A stretch of DNA of 64,000 nucleotides from Serinicoccus profundi (GCF_008001015.1 NZ_CP042862.1:372001-436000), one strand, 5' to 3'; positions 46,286-55,971 are shown, counted from the stretch's first letter. Notes: generated by a model not told the origin, from the sequence alone. Numbers and translations: made by a program.

Positions 46286-47240
46286 ATGAACGCGAAGGCC
46301 CCTGCCACGCCCACGCGGCGTGACCGCGGCAGCGCCCGTGCGGTGCGACGTCCCGGAGACCTGTTCTTCTCCGGCGCCTCCGTCGGCTCCGCGGTCCTCA
46401 TCCTGCTCATCCTGGCCGGCGTCGCCCTCTTCCTCGTCGTCGAGGCCATCCCGGCGCTCACCGCGCCCCACGGAGGAGATCAGCGGTGGCCGTGGCTTCT
46501 GGTCCTACGTCGCCCCCCTGGTCTTCGGCACCGTCGTCGCCTCGCTCATCGCCATGGTCCTCGCGACCCCGATCGCGGTGGGGATCGCGCTGTTCGTCTC
46601 GCACTACGCGCCCCGCCGGCTGGGCAAGAGCATCGGCTTCGTCATCGACCTGCTGGCGGCCGTCCCCTCCGTCGTCTTCGGCATGTGGGGCATGGCGGTC
46701 TTCGCCCCGCGGCTGGTGCCCCTCTTCGACTGGCTGGAGAAGTACCTCGGCTTCGTCCCCATCTTCGCGGACGCGAGCTCGACCGGCCGCACCCTGTTCA
46801 CCGCCTCGATCGTGCTGGCGGTGATGATCCTGCCCATCATCACCTCGGTGTCCCGCGAGGTCTTCCTGCAGACCCCGCGCCTGCACGAGGAGGCCGCGCT
46901 CGCCCTCGGCGCCACCCAGTGGGAGATGATCCGCACCGCGGTCCTGCCGTTCGGGATGCCTGGCGTCATCGGCGGGACGATGCTCGGCCTGGGCCGGGCG
47001 CTGGGGGAGACGATGGCGGTGGCGATCATCCTTGCCCCCGGCGTCTTCACCTGGAACCTCATCGGCAACGGCAACTCCACGATCCCGGCCGAGATCGCCC
47101 TGAACTTCCCCGAGGCAGCCGGGTTGCGCCTGTCCGAGCTCATCGCGGCCGGGCTGGTGCTCTTCGTCATCACCCTCGGGGTCAACCTCTTCGCCCGATG
47201 GATCGTGGACCGTCGCGCCGAGTTCTCCGGAGCCAACTGA
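46286..47240 (+). pseudogene. pstC: PstC phosphate permease subunit, single-base frameshift
   Basis: Phosphate ABC permease of about 318 residues if the frame is repaired. The ATG at 46286 opens a frame that encodes the first helix (AVLILLILAGVALFLVVEAIPALTAP is covered from 46385 on) and then turns to nonsense. From CCC at 46467 the next frame continues correctly: TEEISGGRGFWSYVAPL, then six-helix permease with the EAA loop LHEEAALALGATQWEMI. Removing one C from the run 46466-46469 restores the protein exactly. The stop overlaps the pstA start. Given the intact neighbours, a sequencing error or a very recent mutation is more likely than old decay. Confidence 0.85.
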
Positions 47241-48403
47241 TGAGCACGCCTACCCAGACCCCCGCCTCACCACCCTCCGGTGGCGACATCCACCACTCCC
47301 GGCTGGACGACGTCAGCGGCATCGTGCCCTCGCAGGTGCACCCTGCCGGGCGTCGCCCGGCGATCGTCATCGCGAGCCTGGCCGCCGTGCTGGCCCTGGT
47401 GCTCTGGCTCGGCCTCGGCCTCCACGTCGCCGCGGCTCTGCTCCTGTCCTTCGTGCTCTACCTCGGCGCGATCTACGCGACCTACCGCCGGATCGGTGGG
47501 GCGCGGGTCGCCGTCGACCACCTCGTCCGCAGCCTGGTCTACTTCGCCTTCGTCTGCGCAGTCGTGCCGCTGGCCTCGGTGCTGTGGACGGTGATCGGCC
47601 AGGGGGCTGGCCGCGCCTTCGACCCCGACTTCCTCAACCAGACGATGAACGGCGTCACCGGGCTCAACGACCAGGAGTATGCCGAGGGCAGCGCAGGCTT
47701 CGTGGGCGGTGCCTACCACGCCATCATGGGCACGCTGCTCATCACCGGCCTGGCCACCCTCATCTCGGTCCCGATCGGCATGTTCACCGCGATCTACCTC
47801 GTCGAGTACGGCGCCGGCGGGCGGCTGGGCCGGGGCATCCGCTTCCTCGTCGACGTCATGACCGGCATCCCCTCGATCGTCGCCGGCCTCTTCGCCTTCG
47901 CCCTCTTCACCCAGATCTTCGGGATCCGGGACGCCAAGATGGGTCTGGCCGGAGCGGTGGCGCTGTCGGTGCTCATGATCCCGACGGTGGTGCGCAACAG
48001 CGAGGAGATGCTGCGCATCGTGCCCAACGAGCTGCGCGAGGCCGCCCTGGCGCTGGGGGTGCCCAAGTGGCGCACCATCGCCAAGGTGGTCCTGCCGACG
48101 GCGGCCTCCGGGCTGGCCTCCGGCGTGACCCTGGCCATCGCCCGCGTCATCGGCGAGACGGCGCCCCTGCTCGTGGCCATCGGCTACGCGCGCGGCCTCA
48201 ACTGGAACCCCTTCGACGGCCCGATGAACACCCTGGCCGTCTACGCCTACTTCATGTTCACCAAGCCGCTCAGCCCGGCGGTGCGGGAGCCGAGCCTGGA
48301 GCGCGCGTGGGCCGCCGCGCTGCTGCTCGTCCTGCTCGTCATCGCCCTCAACCTGCTCGCCCGGCTCATCGCCACGCTGTTCGCGCCGAAGACCGGCCGC
48401 TGA
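47240..48403 (+). CDS. pstA: PstA phosphate permease subunit
   Basis: 387-residue permease partner of PstC. It has an N-terminal extension of about 45 residues, two additional helices near residues 45-80, and then the six-helix core beginning [20 protein letters not shown]. The EAA-type cytoplasmic loop is [20 protein letters not shown]. The conserved segment [17 protein letters not shown] is the PstA signature. The ATG at 47240 shares a base with the pstC stop (TGATG), so it is coupled to pstC and would suffer if the pstC frameshift is real. Confidence 0.93.
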   Translation: MSTPTQTPASPPSGGDIHHSRLDDVSGIVPSQVHPAGRRPAIVIASLAAVLALVLWLGLGLHVAAALLLSFVLYLGAIYATYRRIGGARVAVDHLVRSLVYFAFVCAVVPLASVLWTVIGQGAGRAFDPDFLNQTMNGVTGLNDQEYAEGSAGFVGGAYHAIMGTLLITGLATLISVPIGMFTAIYLVEYGAGGRLGRGIRFLVDVMTGIPSIVAGLFAFALFTQIFGIRDAKMGLAGAVALSVLMIPTVVRNSEEMLRIVPNELREAALALGVPKWRTIAKVVLPTAASGLASGVTLAIARVIGETAPLLVAIGYARGLNWNPFDGPMNTLAVYAYFMFTKPLSPAVREPSLERAWAAALLLVLLVIALNLLARLIATLFAPKTGR

Positions 48404-48425
48404 CCACAGGAGACACTGCATACCC

Positions 48426-49205
48426 ATGTCCAAGCGCATCGACGTCACCGACCTCGACATCTTCTACGGCGACTTCCACGCCGTGAAGGACGTCACCATG
48501 TCGATCGAGCCCCGCTCGGTCACCGCCTTCATCGGCCCCTCCGGCTGCGGCAAGTCGACCTTCCTGCGGACCCTCAACCGCATGCACGAGGTCATCCCGG
48601 GTGCCCGGGTCGAGGGTCAGGTCGCCATCGACGGCCAGAACCTCTACGACCGCACGGTGGACCCGGTGGACGTGCGGCGCCAGGTCGGCATGGTCTTCCA
48701 GCGGCCCAACCCGTTCCCGACGATGTCCATCAAGGAGAACGTCCTCGCCGGGGTGCGGCTCAACAGCAAGCGCATCTCGGGCAAGGCCGCCGACGAGCTC
48801 ACCGAGAAGGCGCTGCGCGGGGCCAACCTGTGGAACGAGGTCAAGGACCGGCTCGACAAGCCCGGGTCGGGCCTGTCCGGTGGTCAGCAGCAGCGGCTGT
48901 GCATCGCCCGCGCGATCGCCATCCAGCCCGAGGTCATCCTCATGGACGAGCCGTGCTCGGCCCTGGACCCGATCTCGACCCTGGCGATCGAGGACCTCAT
49001 CAACGAGCTCAAGGTCGACTACACCGTCGTCATCGTCACCCACAACATGCAGCAGGCCGCGCGGGTGTCGGACAAGACCGGCTTCTTCAACCTCGAGGCG
49101 ACCGGCAAGCCCGGCGAGCTCGTGGAGTACGACTCCACCCAGAACATCTTCAACAACCCCAGCCAGCAGGCGACCGAGGACTACATCTCCGGCCGCTTCG
49201 GCTGA
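48426..49205 (+). CDS. pstB: PstB phosphate ABC transporter ATPase
   Basis: 259-residue ATPase that powers the Pst importer. Walker A is [12 protein letters not shown], the signature is [14 protein letters not shown], Walker B is [13 protein letters not shown], and the switch His is in VTHNMQQA. Length and motifs are standard. It lies 22 bases after pstA. No phoU gene follows in this window; the family-2 palindrome at 49260 ends the unit. Confidence 0.96.
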   Translation: MSKRIDVTDLDIFYGDFHAVKDVTMSIEPRSVTAFIGPSGCGKSTFLRTLNRMHEVIPGARVEGQVAIDGQNLYDRTVDPVDVRRQVGMVFQRPNPFPTMSIKENVLAGVRLNSKRISGKAADELTEKALRGANLWNEVKDRLDKPGSGLSGGQQQRLCIARAIAIQPEVILMDEPCSALDPISTLAIEDLINELKVDYTVVIVTHNMQQAARVSDKTGFFNLEATGKPGELVEYDSTQNIFNNPSQQATEDYISGRFG

Positions 49206-49259
49206 TCCGCACGGCGCCCGCCCGGCGGCGGCGTCGCAGCAGTCACAGCAGCACCGTGG

Positions 49260-49318
49260 TGCCGGGACATGAGGATCTGCGGGGGATCCTGACGCAGGCA
49301 GATCCTCGTTTCCCGGCA
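49260..49318. repeat. Intergenic palindrome family 2, intact copy
   Basis: Inverted arms TGCCGGGACATGAGGATCTG and its imperfect complement ending in CCCGGCA, with an 18-base centre. It lies 55 bases after pstB and may end the operon. A degenerate copy is at 32701. Confidence 0.7.
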
Positions 49319-49482
49319 GGTGGGTGCGGGTGGGATGAGTGTGACTGGGCCAACCGCGGCACGGGCCCGGTCGGATCAGGAGCCGCCGTGCCGGTGGACG
49401 CACGCGTCGCGCGTCAGGTCGGCACCCCGACCGGCCGTCGGATGGCGCGACGGCCGTGGGGACCGTGCGTGATACTGGGCGT

Positions 49483-50220
49483 ATGAAGTCACTGGTCGGA
49501 CGGCATACGCGCACCCGGGGCGTGGGGGCGGTGCTCGCGGCGACCGCGCTCGTCCTCGTGGGTTGCAGCGACGACACCGAGGAGACCGCGACCACCTCGG
49601 CGCCACCTCCACCCACGGCCGCCGACCGGCTCGCCCAGGCGCACGACGTCCTCGTGGAGGCGGGCTCGGTGAGCATGACGCTGGCCGGTGCGGACCTGCC
49701 CGAGGACGAGACGTCCTACATCATCAGCGCCGAGGGCTCGGGGACGATGGAGCCCCCGGCCTTCGACGGCACGATCACCGCCGTCGTCGCGGGCGTGCAG
49801 GCGGACATCCCGACGGTCGCGCTGGACGGCGAGCTGTGGGTGAAGCTCCCCTACGTCCCCGCCCACGTCAACACCGACCCCGCCGAGCTGGGCGTGCCCG
49901 ACCCGGCGACCCTCTTCGACCCCGAGGTGGGACTGGTCGGTCTGCTCGACCAGACGGGGGACCCAGAGTTCGGCGAGCGGGCCCGGGCCGGGTCGGAGGT
50001 CGTGCAGGAGGTCGTCGGGACGCTCCCCGGCGAGGCGGTGACCGACCTGCTCTACGTCGGTGACGCGGAGTCCGACTTCGACGTGACCTACGGCCTGGTC
50101 GAGGAGTCCTGGGAGGTGCGCAGCGTGGAGATCACCGGCCCCTTCTACCCGCCGACCACCTCGACCTACACCGTGACCCTGGACGCCTACGGCGAGCCGG
50201 TCACCGTGACCAAGCCCTGA
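49483..50220 (+). CDS. LppX/LprG-family lipoprotein
   Basis: 245-residue lipoprotein of the LppX_LprAFG family. The signal peptide ends with lipobox LVLVGCSD, and the mature domain contains VSMTLAGADLPE, VDGELWVKLPY-like strands (ALDGELWVKLPYVPAHVN) and a C-terminal beta sheet. LprG of mycobacteria carries triacylated lipids to the cell surface in partnership with the P55 exporter, encoded next to it. Here too a P55-like 14-helix MFS gene starts two bases later, which strongly supports the assignment. Confidence 0.85.
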   Translation: MKSLVGRHTRTRGVGAVLAATALVLVGCSDDTEETATTSAPPPPTAADRLAQAHDVLVEAGSVSMTLAGADLPEDETSYIISAEGSGTMEPPAFDGTITAVVAGVQADIPTVALDGELWVKLPYVPAHVNTDPAELGVPDPATLFDPEVGLVGLLDQTGDPEFGERARAGSEVVQEVVGTLPGEAVTDLLYVGDAESDFDVTYGLVEESWEVRSVEITGPFYPPTTSTYTVTLDAYGEPVTVTKP

Positions 50221-50222
50221 GG

Positions 50223-52076
50223 ATGCCGGGCGAGCAGCCGGTAGCTCCCGGAGACGCCGCCGGCCCGGGAGGGCCGCGGCAGGATCGCCCGGCGCGCGGG
50301 GCCCGCGCCCTGCTCACGGTCGCCGCGCTCGCGGTCGCGCTGGCCGCCGCCGACACCTACGTCGTCGTCCTCGCCCTGACCGACATGATGGCCGGGGTCG
50401 GGGTGGGCATCGAGTCGCTGCAGCGCGGAACGCCCATCATCTCCGGCTTCCTGCTCGGCTACATCGCCGTGCTGCCGCTCATCGGCCGACTGTCCGACCT
50501 CGTGGACCGGCGGCGCATCCTGCTGTGGTGCCTGGTGATCTTCGTCATCGGCTCGGCGGTCACCGCAGCGGCGGTCGAGCTGCCGGTCATGGTCGGCGGG
50601 CGCTTCCTGCAGGGCCTGGGCGGTGGCGGGCTGGTGCCCGCGACCCTCGCCCTCGTGGCGGATCTGTGGCCACCCGGACGACGAGGTATGCCGCTCGGCA
50701 TCGTCGGCGCCGTCCAGGAGCTCGGCTCGGTGCTCGGTCCGCTGCTCGGTGCGCTGGTGCTCGCGGTCGCCGGCTGGCGCGAGATCTTCTGGCTCAATGT
50801 CGCGCTCGGCCTCCTGGCGCTGCTCGGCGTGGCCCTCATCCGCACCCCCACCCCCGACCCCACCCCCCACCGAGCGCCCACCCCCGACCAAGCGCCCATC
50901 CCCGACCGAGCGCCGCAGATGGTTGCTCCCACCCCCGACCGAGCGCCGCAGATGGTTGCTCACGGGGCCACCGAGCGTCGCAGATGGTGGGTGACGGGCA
51001 CGGCATACCTCCTCGCCGCCCTCGCTGCCGCGCTCTGGACTCTCACCCTCTGGGCCCCGCAGGCGCTGACGACCTCGATCGAGCTGGGGCTGCCGTTCGT
51101 CCCGCTCGATCCGGACTCGACCTCCCGGGTGGCGACGCCGATCGGGCTCGCCGCCGCAGCCGTCAGCCTGCTGCTCGTGCTCCTCACGCTGCCGCGCTGG
51201 CTGCCGCTGCTGCTCCGTGCCGACCTGCTGGGGGCGACCTTCGTGGCGGTGGCGCTCGGCTCGCTCGTCCTGACCTTCTCGACCGCGAACCCCGAGACCG
51301 AGGTGCTCGGCCCCTGGGGGGTATGGCTGCTGCCGCTCGGGGCTGCCGCCACGCTCGCCTTCCTCCTCCGGCAGCGGTTCGCAGCCCACCCGCTCATCCC
51401 GTCAGGCGTCGTGCGCCGCCGCGTCTGGCCGGCGCTCGGGGTCAGCCTGCTGGTCGGCGCGGCGATCGTGGCGGTGGTCGTCGACGTGCCGCTGCTCTCC
51501 CGGCTCACCCAGGGCACCGACGAGACCGACGCCGCCCTCGTGCTCGTGCGCTTCCTCGTCGCCGTGCCGGTCGGTGCGCTGCTCGGCGGGTGGATGCTGC
51601 GCCGGGTCGGGCCCGCGCTGGTCGCTGCCACGGGCCTGGCGATCGCGGCCGTGTCGATCTTCGCGATGGCGCGCTGGGAGCGCGCCTCGCTCGAGGAGCT
51701 CGTCGGCACCACCCTCGCGCTCGTCGGCGCCGGTCTCGGCGTGGGGCTGGCCATCGCGCCGGTCAACGACGCCGCGCTCGCCGACGCCCGCGAGGACGGC
51801 CACGGCACGGTGAGCTCACTGGTCGTCGTCGCCCGCATGGTCGGCATGGTGGTCGGCCTGGCGCTGCTCACCTCGCTCGGTCTGCGCCGCTTCCACCTCG
51901 AGGTCGGCACGCTCGCCGACCCCACCGACACCGACGCCCTGCTCGACGCCGCCGTGGTGCAGGTGCAGACCGTCCTCACCGGAGCGGGGTATGCCGCCGC
52001 GCTGGCGGCCCTGCTCGCGCTCGGCCTGGGGTTCCGCGCGGTCGGCGGGACCAGTCACCGACCACCGCCTCCCTGA
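50223..52076 (+). CDS. P55-like MFS exporter, partner of the LprG-like lipoprotein
   Basis: 617-residue, 14-helix MFS protein. It resembles mycobacterial P55 (Rv1410c) in the first helix (LAAADTYVVVLALTDMM), motif A (GRLSDLVDRRRILLWCLV) and in its length. In mycobacteria LprG and P55 together move lipids such as triacylglycerides or lipoarabinomannan to the outer layers. A Pro-rich insert near residues 210-245 in the cytoplasmic loop (TPDPTPHRAPTPDQAP) is encoded by tandem DNA repeats of 33 bp (50901-50966) and is unusual. Start two bases after the lipoprotein stop. Confidence 0.85.
   Translation: MPGEQPVAPGDAAGPGGPRQDRPARGARALLTVAALAVALAAADTYVVVLALTDMMAGVGVGIESLQRGTPIISGFLLGYIAVLPLIGRLSDLVDRRRILLWCLVIFVIGSAVTAAAVELPVMVGGRFLQGLGGGGLVPATLALVADLWPPGRRGMPLGIVGAVQELGSVLGPLLGALVLAVAGWREIFWLNVALGLLALLGVALIRTPTPDPTPHRAPTPDQAPIPDRAPQMVAPTPDRAPQMVAHGATERRRWWVTGTAYLLAALAAALWTLTLWAPQALTTSIELGLPFVPLDPDSTSRVATPIGLAAAAVSLLLVLLTLPRWLPLLLRADLLGATFVAVALGSLVLTFSTANPETEVLGPWGVWLLPLGAAATLAFLLRQRFAAHPLIPSGVVRRRVWPALGVSLLVGAAIVAVVVDVPLLSRLTQGTDETDAALVLVRFLVAVPVGALLGGWMLRRVGPALVAATGLAIAAVSIFAMARWERASLEELVGTTLALVGAGLGVGLAIAPVNDAALADAREDGHGTVSSLVVVARMVGMVVGLALLTSLGLRRFHLEVGTLADPTDTDALLDAAVVQVQTVLTGAGYAAALAALLALGLGFRAVGGTSHRPPPP
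50901..50966 (+). repeat. 33-bp tandem repeat inside the P55-like gene
   Basis: Two almost identical 33-bp units, each beginning CCCGACCGAGCGCCGCAGAT, followed by a degenerate third copy near 50970. Encodes PDRAPQMVA repeats in a loop of the exporter. The number of units could vary between strains. Confidence 0.8.
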
Positions 52077-52080
52077 GCGA

Positions 52081-52968
52081 TCAGTCCTCGGGGGTGCCCT
52101 GGTGGAAGCGCTGCTGCCACTGCTGGCCGGTGCGCTGCCACAGCGAGCTGCGCAGGGCGCCGGCCCCGTCCCCAGTGCTGCGCCACACCAGCAGGATGAC
52201 ATCGCTGCCCAGACGGTGGGTGCCGACGACCTCGAGGTCCACCGGCCCGGGCAGCGGGGCGATCTGCGCGAGCATCTCCTCGCGCGTCCACAGCCGCCCC
52301 GACCGGCCGATCTCCTGCCACGCGGGGTGCAGCAGCCCGGCGACGCCAGCCGGGTCGGCCCGCACCTCGTCAGTGAGCAGCGAGCGCTCCAGGGCCACGA
52401 CCTGGTCCTCGTCGCTCACCTCCTCGGCCAGCGAGAAGAGGTCGGCCTCGGGCTCCCGGCCGGTCACGACGAACGCGTGCTCGGACCGCCCCCCGCCGTC
52501 CGCGGGCGATCCGGCGAAACCGGGACCCGCCTCGGGCTCCCGGCCCGCGGCATACGCCTGGGCGGCGGCGTTGGCGAGCCGGTCGGCCGCCTCGTTGAGC
52601 TCGTGCCCGGCGTGCCCCTTGACCCACTGGAAGCGCACGTTGGGCCGCATCGCCGCGTCCAGCGCCTTCATGATCTCGACATTGGCCACGGGCTTGCCGT
52701 CGCCCTTGCGCCAGCCCTTGCGCTTCCACCCCGGCATCCACTGGGTGATGGACTTGATGGCGTACTGCGAGTCGCAGTAGACGAGCAGGTCCTCCTCGAC
52801 GTCGGCGGTCTGCTGGAGCAGGTCCAGCACCGCAGTGAGCTCGCCCATGTTGTTGGTGCCGCGCTCCCACCCGCCGCTGGCCCAGCGCTCGTCGTCGATG
52901 AACCATCCCCACCCGGCCGGGCCGGGATTCCCGAGAGCAGATCCGTCAGCGCCGGCAACCAGAGTCAT
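52081..52968 (-). CDS. RNase H-like protein fused to a DUF4440/SnoaL-like domain
   Basis: 295-residue fusion. The first 145 residues are a type 1 RNase H with the four acidic residues visible as D in AGADGSALGNPGP, E in TNNMGELTAVLDLL, D in VYCDSQYAIK and D in HELNEAADRLAN, and the basic handle WKRKGWRKGDGKPV. A linker of about 35 residues follows, and then a DUF4440/SnoaL-like domain (VVALERSLLTDEVRADPAGV to the end). The ATG at 52968 is the family start. RNase H removes RNA from RNA-DNA hybrids; what the second domain adds is unknown. Confidence 0.85.
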   Translation of the reverse strand: MTLVAGADGSALGNPGPAGWGWFIDDERWASGGWERGTNNMGELTAVLDLLQQTADVEEDLLVYCDSQYAIKSITQWMPGWKRKGWRKGDGKPVANVEIMKALDAAMRPNVRFQWVKGHAGHELNEAADRLANAAAQAYAAGREPEAGPGFAGSPADGGGRSEHAFVVTGREPEADLFSLAEEVSDEDQVVALERSLLTDEVRADPAGVAGLLHPAWQEIGRSGRLWTREEMLAQIAPLPGPVDLEVVGTHRLGSDVILLVWRSTGDGAGALRSSLWQRTGQQWQQRFHQGTPED

Positions 52969-53078
52969 GGCGGCAACCCTAGACGCAGCGAGGCCCCGGG
53001 CCGCGCCAGCGCCCCGGGGGTCGCTGCCGGGTCGCCTGCGGGCAGGCCGCCGCCCCACCCACCCCCTACCCTGGGGGT

Positions 53079-53660
53079 ATGAGCGACACCCTGCACCTCG
53101 TCGGCGAGGCCGAGGCCGACCGCATCCTCTCCGAGCATCCCTTCGCGCTGCTGACCGGCATGCTGCTCGACCAGCAGATCCCGATGGAGGTCGCCTTCGA
53201 CGGCCCTCGCAAGATCGTGGAGCGGCTCGGCTCGATCGATCCGGCGGTCATCGCCGCGACCGACGCCGAGGAGTTCATCGCGCTCTGCGCGACGCCGCCG
53301 TCGGTCCACCGGTTCCCCAAGTCCATGGGCCAGCGGGTGCACGATCTGGCGACCTCGGTGGTCCAGGACTACGACGGCGACACCGCCGCGATCTGGACCG
53401 ACGGCGACCCTGATGGCGCGGAGGTCCTCAAGCGGCTCAAGGCGCTGCCCGGCTTCGGTGACCAGAAGGCCAAGATCTTCCTCGCCCTGCTCGGCAAGCA
53501 GCGTGGCCTCGCTGCCGACGGCTGGCGCGAGGCGGCGGGCGACTACGGCACGGACGGCGTGCACATGTCGATCGCCGACGTCACCAGTGCCGCCTCGCTC
53601 CAGCAGGTCAGGGCCTACAAGAAGGAGAAGAAGGCCGCCGCCAAGGCTGCCAAGGCGTGA
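53079..53660 (+). CDS. HhH-GPD-type base-excision repair protein
   Basis: 193-residue helix-hairpin-helix protein of the HhH-GPD group. It opens FALLTGMLLDQQIPMEVAF, as in 3-methyladenine/A-G glycosylase-like proteins. The hairpin is LKRLKALPGFGDQKAKIFLALL and the conserved Asp region is ADGWREAAGDYG. The C-terminus is a Lys/Ala-rich tail. No iron-sulphur cysteines are present. It overlaps the MFS gene downstream by four bases. Confidence 0.82.
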   Translation: MSDTLHLVGEAEADRILSEHPFALLTGMLLDQQIPMEVAFDGPRKIVERLGSIDPAVIAATDAEEFIALCATPPSVHRFPKSMGQRVHDLATSVVQDYDGDTAAIWTDGDPDGAEVLKRLKALPGFGDQKAKIFLALLGKQRGLAADGWREAAGDYGTDGVHMSIADVTSAASLQQVRAYKKEKKAAAKAAKA

Positions 53661-54880
53661 CCGCTCACGCCCCCGAACCTCCCGTCCCGCCGGAGCAGCC
53701 GGCGACGCGCACCCCGTCGGTGTGGTCCGCGCCCGGCATGGTCGCGCTCGGTCTCGTGGCGCTCATCGGCTTCTCCGGGTATGCCGCGCTGCTGCCGGTC
53801 GCGCCGCTGTGGGCGGTCGAGGGCGGGGCCGACAGCGGGGGAGCCGGGCTGGTCAACTTCGTCCTGCTCGGGATGACGGTCGCGACGCAGTTCGCCGTGC
53901 CCTGGTCGATCAGCCGGGCCGGGTGGGCCTGGGTGCTGTCGCTGGGCATGGTCTTCCTCGGGGTCCCCTCCCTGCTGCACGGCCTCACCGACGCGCTCCT
54001 GCCCACGCTGGCGCTGTCGGCCGTGCGCGGCATCGGCTTCGGCATCCTCACCGTCGCCGCCAACGCCGCCGCCGTGCTCCTCGTCGAGCCCTCGCGCCGC
54101 GGTGCGGCCGTCGGGGCATACTCCGCCGCCCTGTCGATCCCCAACGTCATCTTCATGCCGCTCGGGGGCTGGGCCGCCTCGGCGCTCGGCTTCTGGCCGG
54201 TCTTCGTCGTCGGTGCGCTGCCGCTGCTCGGCATCCCCGCCTGCCTCGAGGTCGCCCGGCACCTGCCCGCGCGCGCCACCCACGACCCGAGGCACCCCGC
54301 GGCGGACGAGCCCGAGGCCACGACCAGCACCTACCTGGCGCTGCTGCGGCCCACGATCATCCTGCTGGCCGTCACCCTCGCCGGCGGCGCGGTCATCACC
54401 TTCGCCCCGCAGCTGGTGGCGCAGCCGTGGCTCTCGGCGGCCGGCCTCTTCGCGATGGGGGTGGTCTCGGCCATCACCCGGTGGCGCATCGGCACCGTCA
54501 CCGACCGGATCGGCGTGGACCGCCTCGTGGCGCCCTTCGTCGTGCTCACCGCCGTGGTCTTCGGGGTGATGGCCCTCCTCGTGCGGGACGAGGTGACCTC
54601 CGCGCAGGCCGCCGCCTGGATCGCGACGTGCGCCGTGGTGGGCCTGTGCTACGGCGCGCTGCAGAACCTCACGATGCTCCAGGCCTTCGCCGCCGCCGGG
54701 CCGCGCCGGGTCGGCACGGCCAGCACCGTGTGGAACGCCGGCTTCGACTCCGGCACGGCCACCGGTGCCCTGCTCGTCGGCTGGGTGGCCGTCGGCGCCG
54801 GCTTCGGCTGGGGTATGGCGCTCGTCGCCCTCATCTCCCTCCTCACCCTCCCGCTCGCCCTGGTCCGCACCCGCGCCTGA
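53657..54880 (+). CDS. MFS transporter
   Basis: 407-residue major-facilitator protein with about twelve helices. The N-terminal part contains MVALGLVALIGFSGYAALLPVAPLW and the second half WRIGTVTDRIGVDRLV, a weak motif A. It resembles sugar/arabinose-type efflux MFS proteins. The GTG overlaps the HhH-GPD gene stop (GTGA). Substrate unknown; I see no regulator. The family-1 palindrome follows at 54936. Confidence 0.8.
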   Translation: MTAHAPEPPVPPEQPATRTPSVWSAPGMVALGLVALIGFSGYAALLPVAPLWAVEGGADSGGAGLVNFVLLGMTVATQFAVPWSISRAGWAWVLSLGMVFLGVPSLLHGLTDALLPTLALSAVRGIGFGILTVAANAAAVLLVEPSRRGAAVGAYSAALSIPNVIFMPLGGWAASALGFWPVFVVGALPLLGIPACLEVARHLPARATHDPRHPAADEPEATTSTYLALLRPTIILLAVTLAGGAVITFAPQLVAQPWLSAAGLFAMGVVSAITRWRIGTVTDRIGVDRLVAPFVVLTAVVFGVMALLVRDEVTSAQAAAWIATCAVVGLCYGALQNLTMLQAFAAAGPRRVGTASTVWNAGFDSGTATGALLVGWVAVGAGFGWGMALVALISLLTLPLALVRTRA

Positions 54881-54935
54881 CCAGCCCGACCCCATACCCA
54901 CGCCGGCCCCGCCCCACCCCTCCCGGAGCCGGACC

Positions 54936-54999
54936 GACCACGGGATAGCACGACCTCCATCGGCAAACTTCCCGATGAAGCCCGTGCTATCCCGTGGTC
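54936..54999. repeat. Intergenic palindrome family 1, copy 4
   Basis: Inverted arms GACCACGGGATAGCACGACC and GCCCGTGCTATCCCGTGGTC with an inner CATCGG/CCGATG stem. It lies between the convergent MFS and exonuclease III genes. Confidence 0.8.
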
Positions 55000-55011
55000 A
55001 CTCCCGGAGGG

Positions 55012-55821
55012 TCAGGGGGCTGTCGGCCGCACGTCGAGGACCACCGGGGCGTGGTCGCTCGCGCCCTTGCCCTTGCGCTCCTCGCGGTCGATGAAGGCCC
55101 CCTCGACGCGGGCGGCCAGCGCCGGCGACCCCAGGCAGAAGTCGATGCGCATCCCGCGCCGCTTGGGGAAGGCCAGCTGGGTGTAGTCCCAGTAGGTGAA
55201 GGTGCCCGGCCCGGGCGTGTGCTCGCGGGTGACGTCGGCATACCCCGCCTCGACCACGCCGCGGAAGGCCGCCCGCTCCGCGTCGCTGGTATGCGTCTTG
55301 CCCTCGTAGTAGGAGACCGACCAGACGTCCTCGTCGAGCGGCGCGATGTTCCAGTCGCCCATGAGCGCGATCGGCGCGTCACCGTCCCCGGCCAGCCACC
55401 CCTGCCCCGCCTGGCGCAGCGCCTCCAACCACGCCAGCTTGTAGTCCAGGTGGGGGTCGTCCAGCGAGCGCCCGTTGGGGACGTAGAGGCTCCACACCCG
55501 CACCCCGCCGCAGGTCGCCCCGAGCGCGCGCGCCTCGCGCACCGGGTCCGCCTCGCCCGAGCTCCACGTCGGCTGCCCCGGGAAGCCGATCTCGACATCC
55601 TCCAGCCCCACCCTGCTCACCACGGCGACGCCGTTCCACTGGTTGAGCCCGACGTGCGCCACCTCATACCCCGCCTCCTCGAAGGGCAGGAGCGGGAACT
55701 GGTCGTCCCTGCACTTGGTCTCCTGCAGGGCCAGCACGTCGACGTCGTGCCGCTCCAGGAAGGCGACCGCCCGGTCGACGCGGGTCCGGATACTGTTGCA
55801 GTTCCACGTGGCGATGCGCAT
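55012..55821 (-). CDS. xth: Exodeoxyribonuclease III (AP endonuclease)
   Basis: 269-residue ExoIII/APE1-type nuclease. Metal- and substrate-binding residues are in IATWNCNSIRTRV, the Glu in LALQETKC, the segment VYVPNGRSLDD, ALMGDWNIAP, and the C-terminal GKGASDHAPVVLDV with the catalytic Asp-His. It cuts at abasic sites in base excision repair. Only a short gap separates it from the family-1 palindrome. A second AP endonuclease of the TIM-barrel type lies at 56913. Confidence 0.93.
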   Translation of the reverse strand: MRIATWNCNSIRTRVDRAVAFLERHDVDVLALQETKCRDDQFPLLPFEEAGYEVAHVGLNQWNGVAVVSRVGLEDVEIGFPGQPTWSSGEADPVREARALGATCGGVRVWSLYVPNGRSLDDPHLDYKLAWLEALRQAGQGWLAGDGDAPIALMGDWNIAPLDEDVWSVSYYEGKTHTSDAERAAFRGVVEAGYADVTREHTPGPGTFTYWDYTQLAFPKRRGMRIDFCLGSPALAARVEGAFIDREERKGKGASDHAPVVLDVRPTAP

Positions 55822-55971
55822 CGGGTCAGCCTATGCGCCCGGCCCGACGCTCCCGGCGGCCCGACATCCGCCGACATCGGTGCCACCGAAAACCTCGACG
55901 ACAGGTGAGACGCCGCCGCACCGAGGCGCCGGACGTCTCTCACCCCCGACCCCGGAAAGAGGTGGCCGTCC

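Noticed and set aside
46466-46469. Programmed frameshift in pstC
   Set aside because: CCCC without a slippery heptamer, downstream structure or Shine-Dalgarno-like stimulator, and no known precedent in pstC; a one-base error or mutation is simpler.
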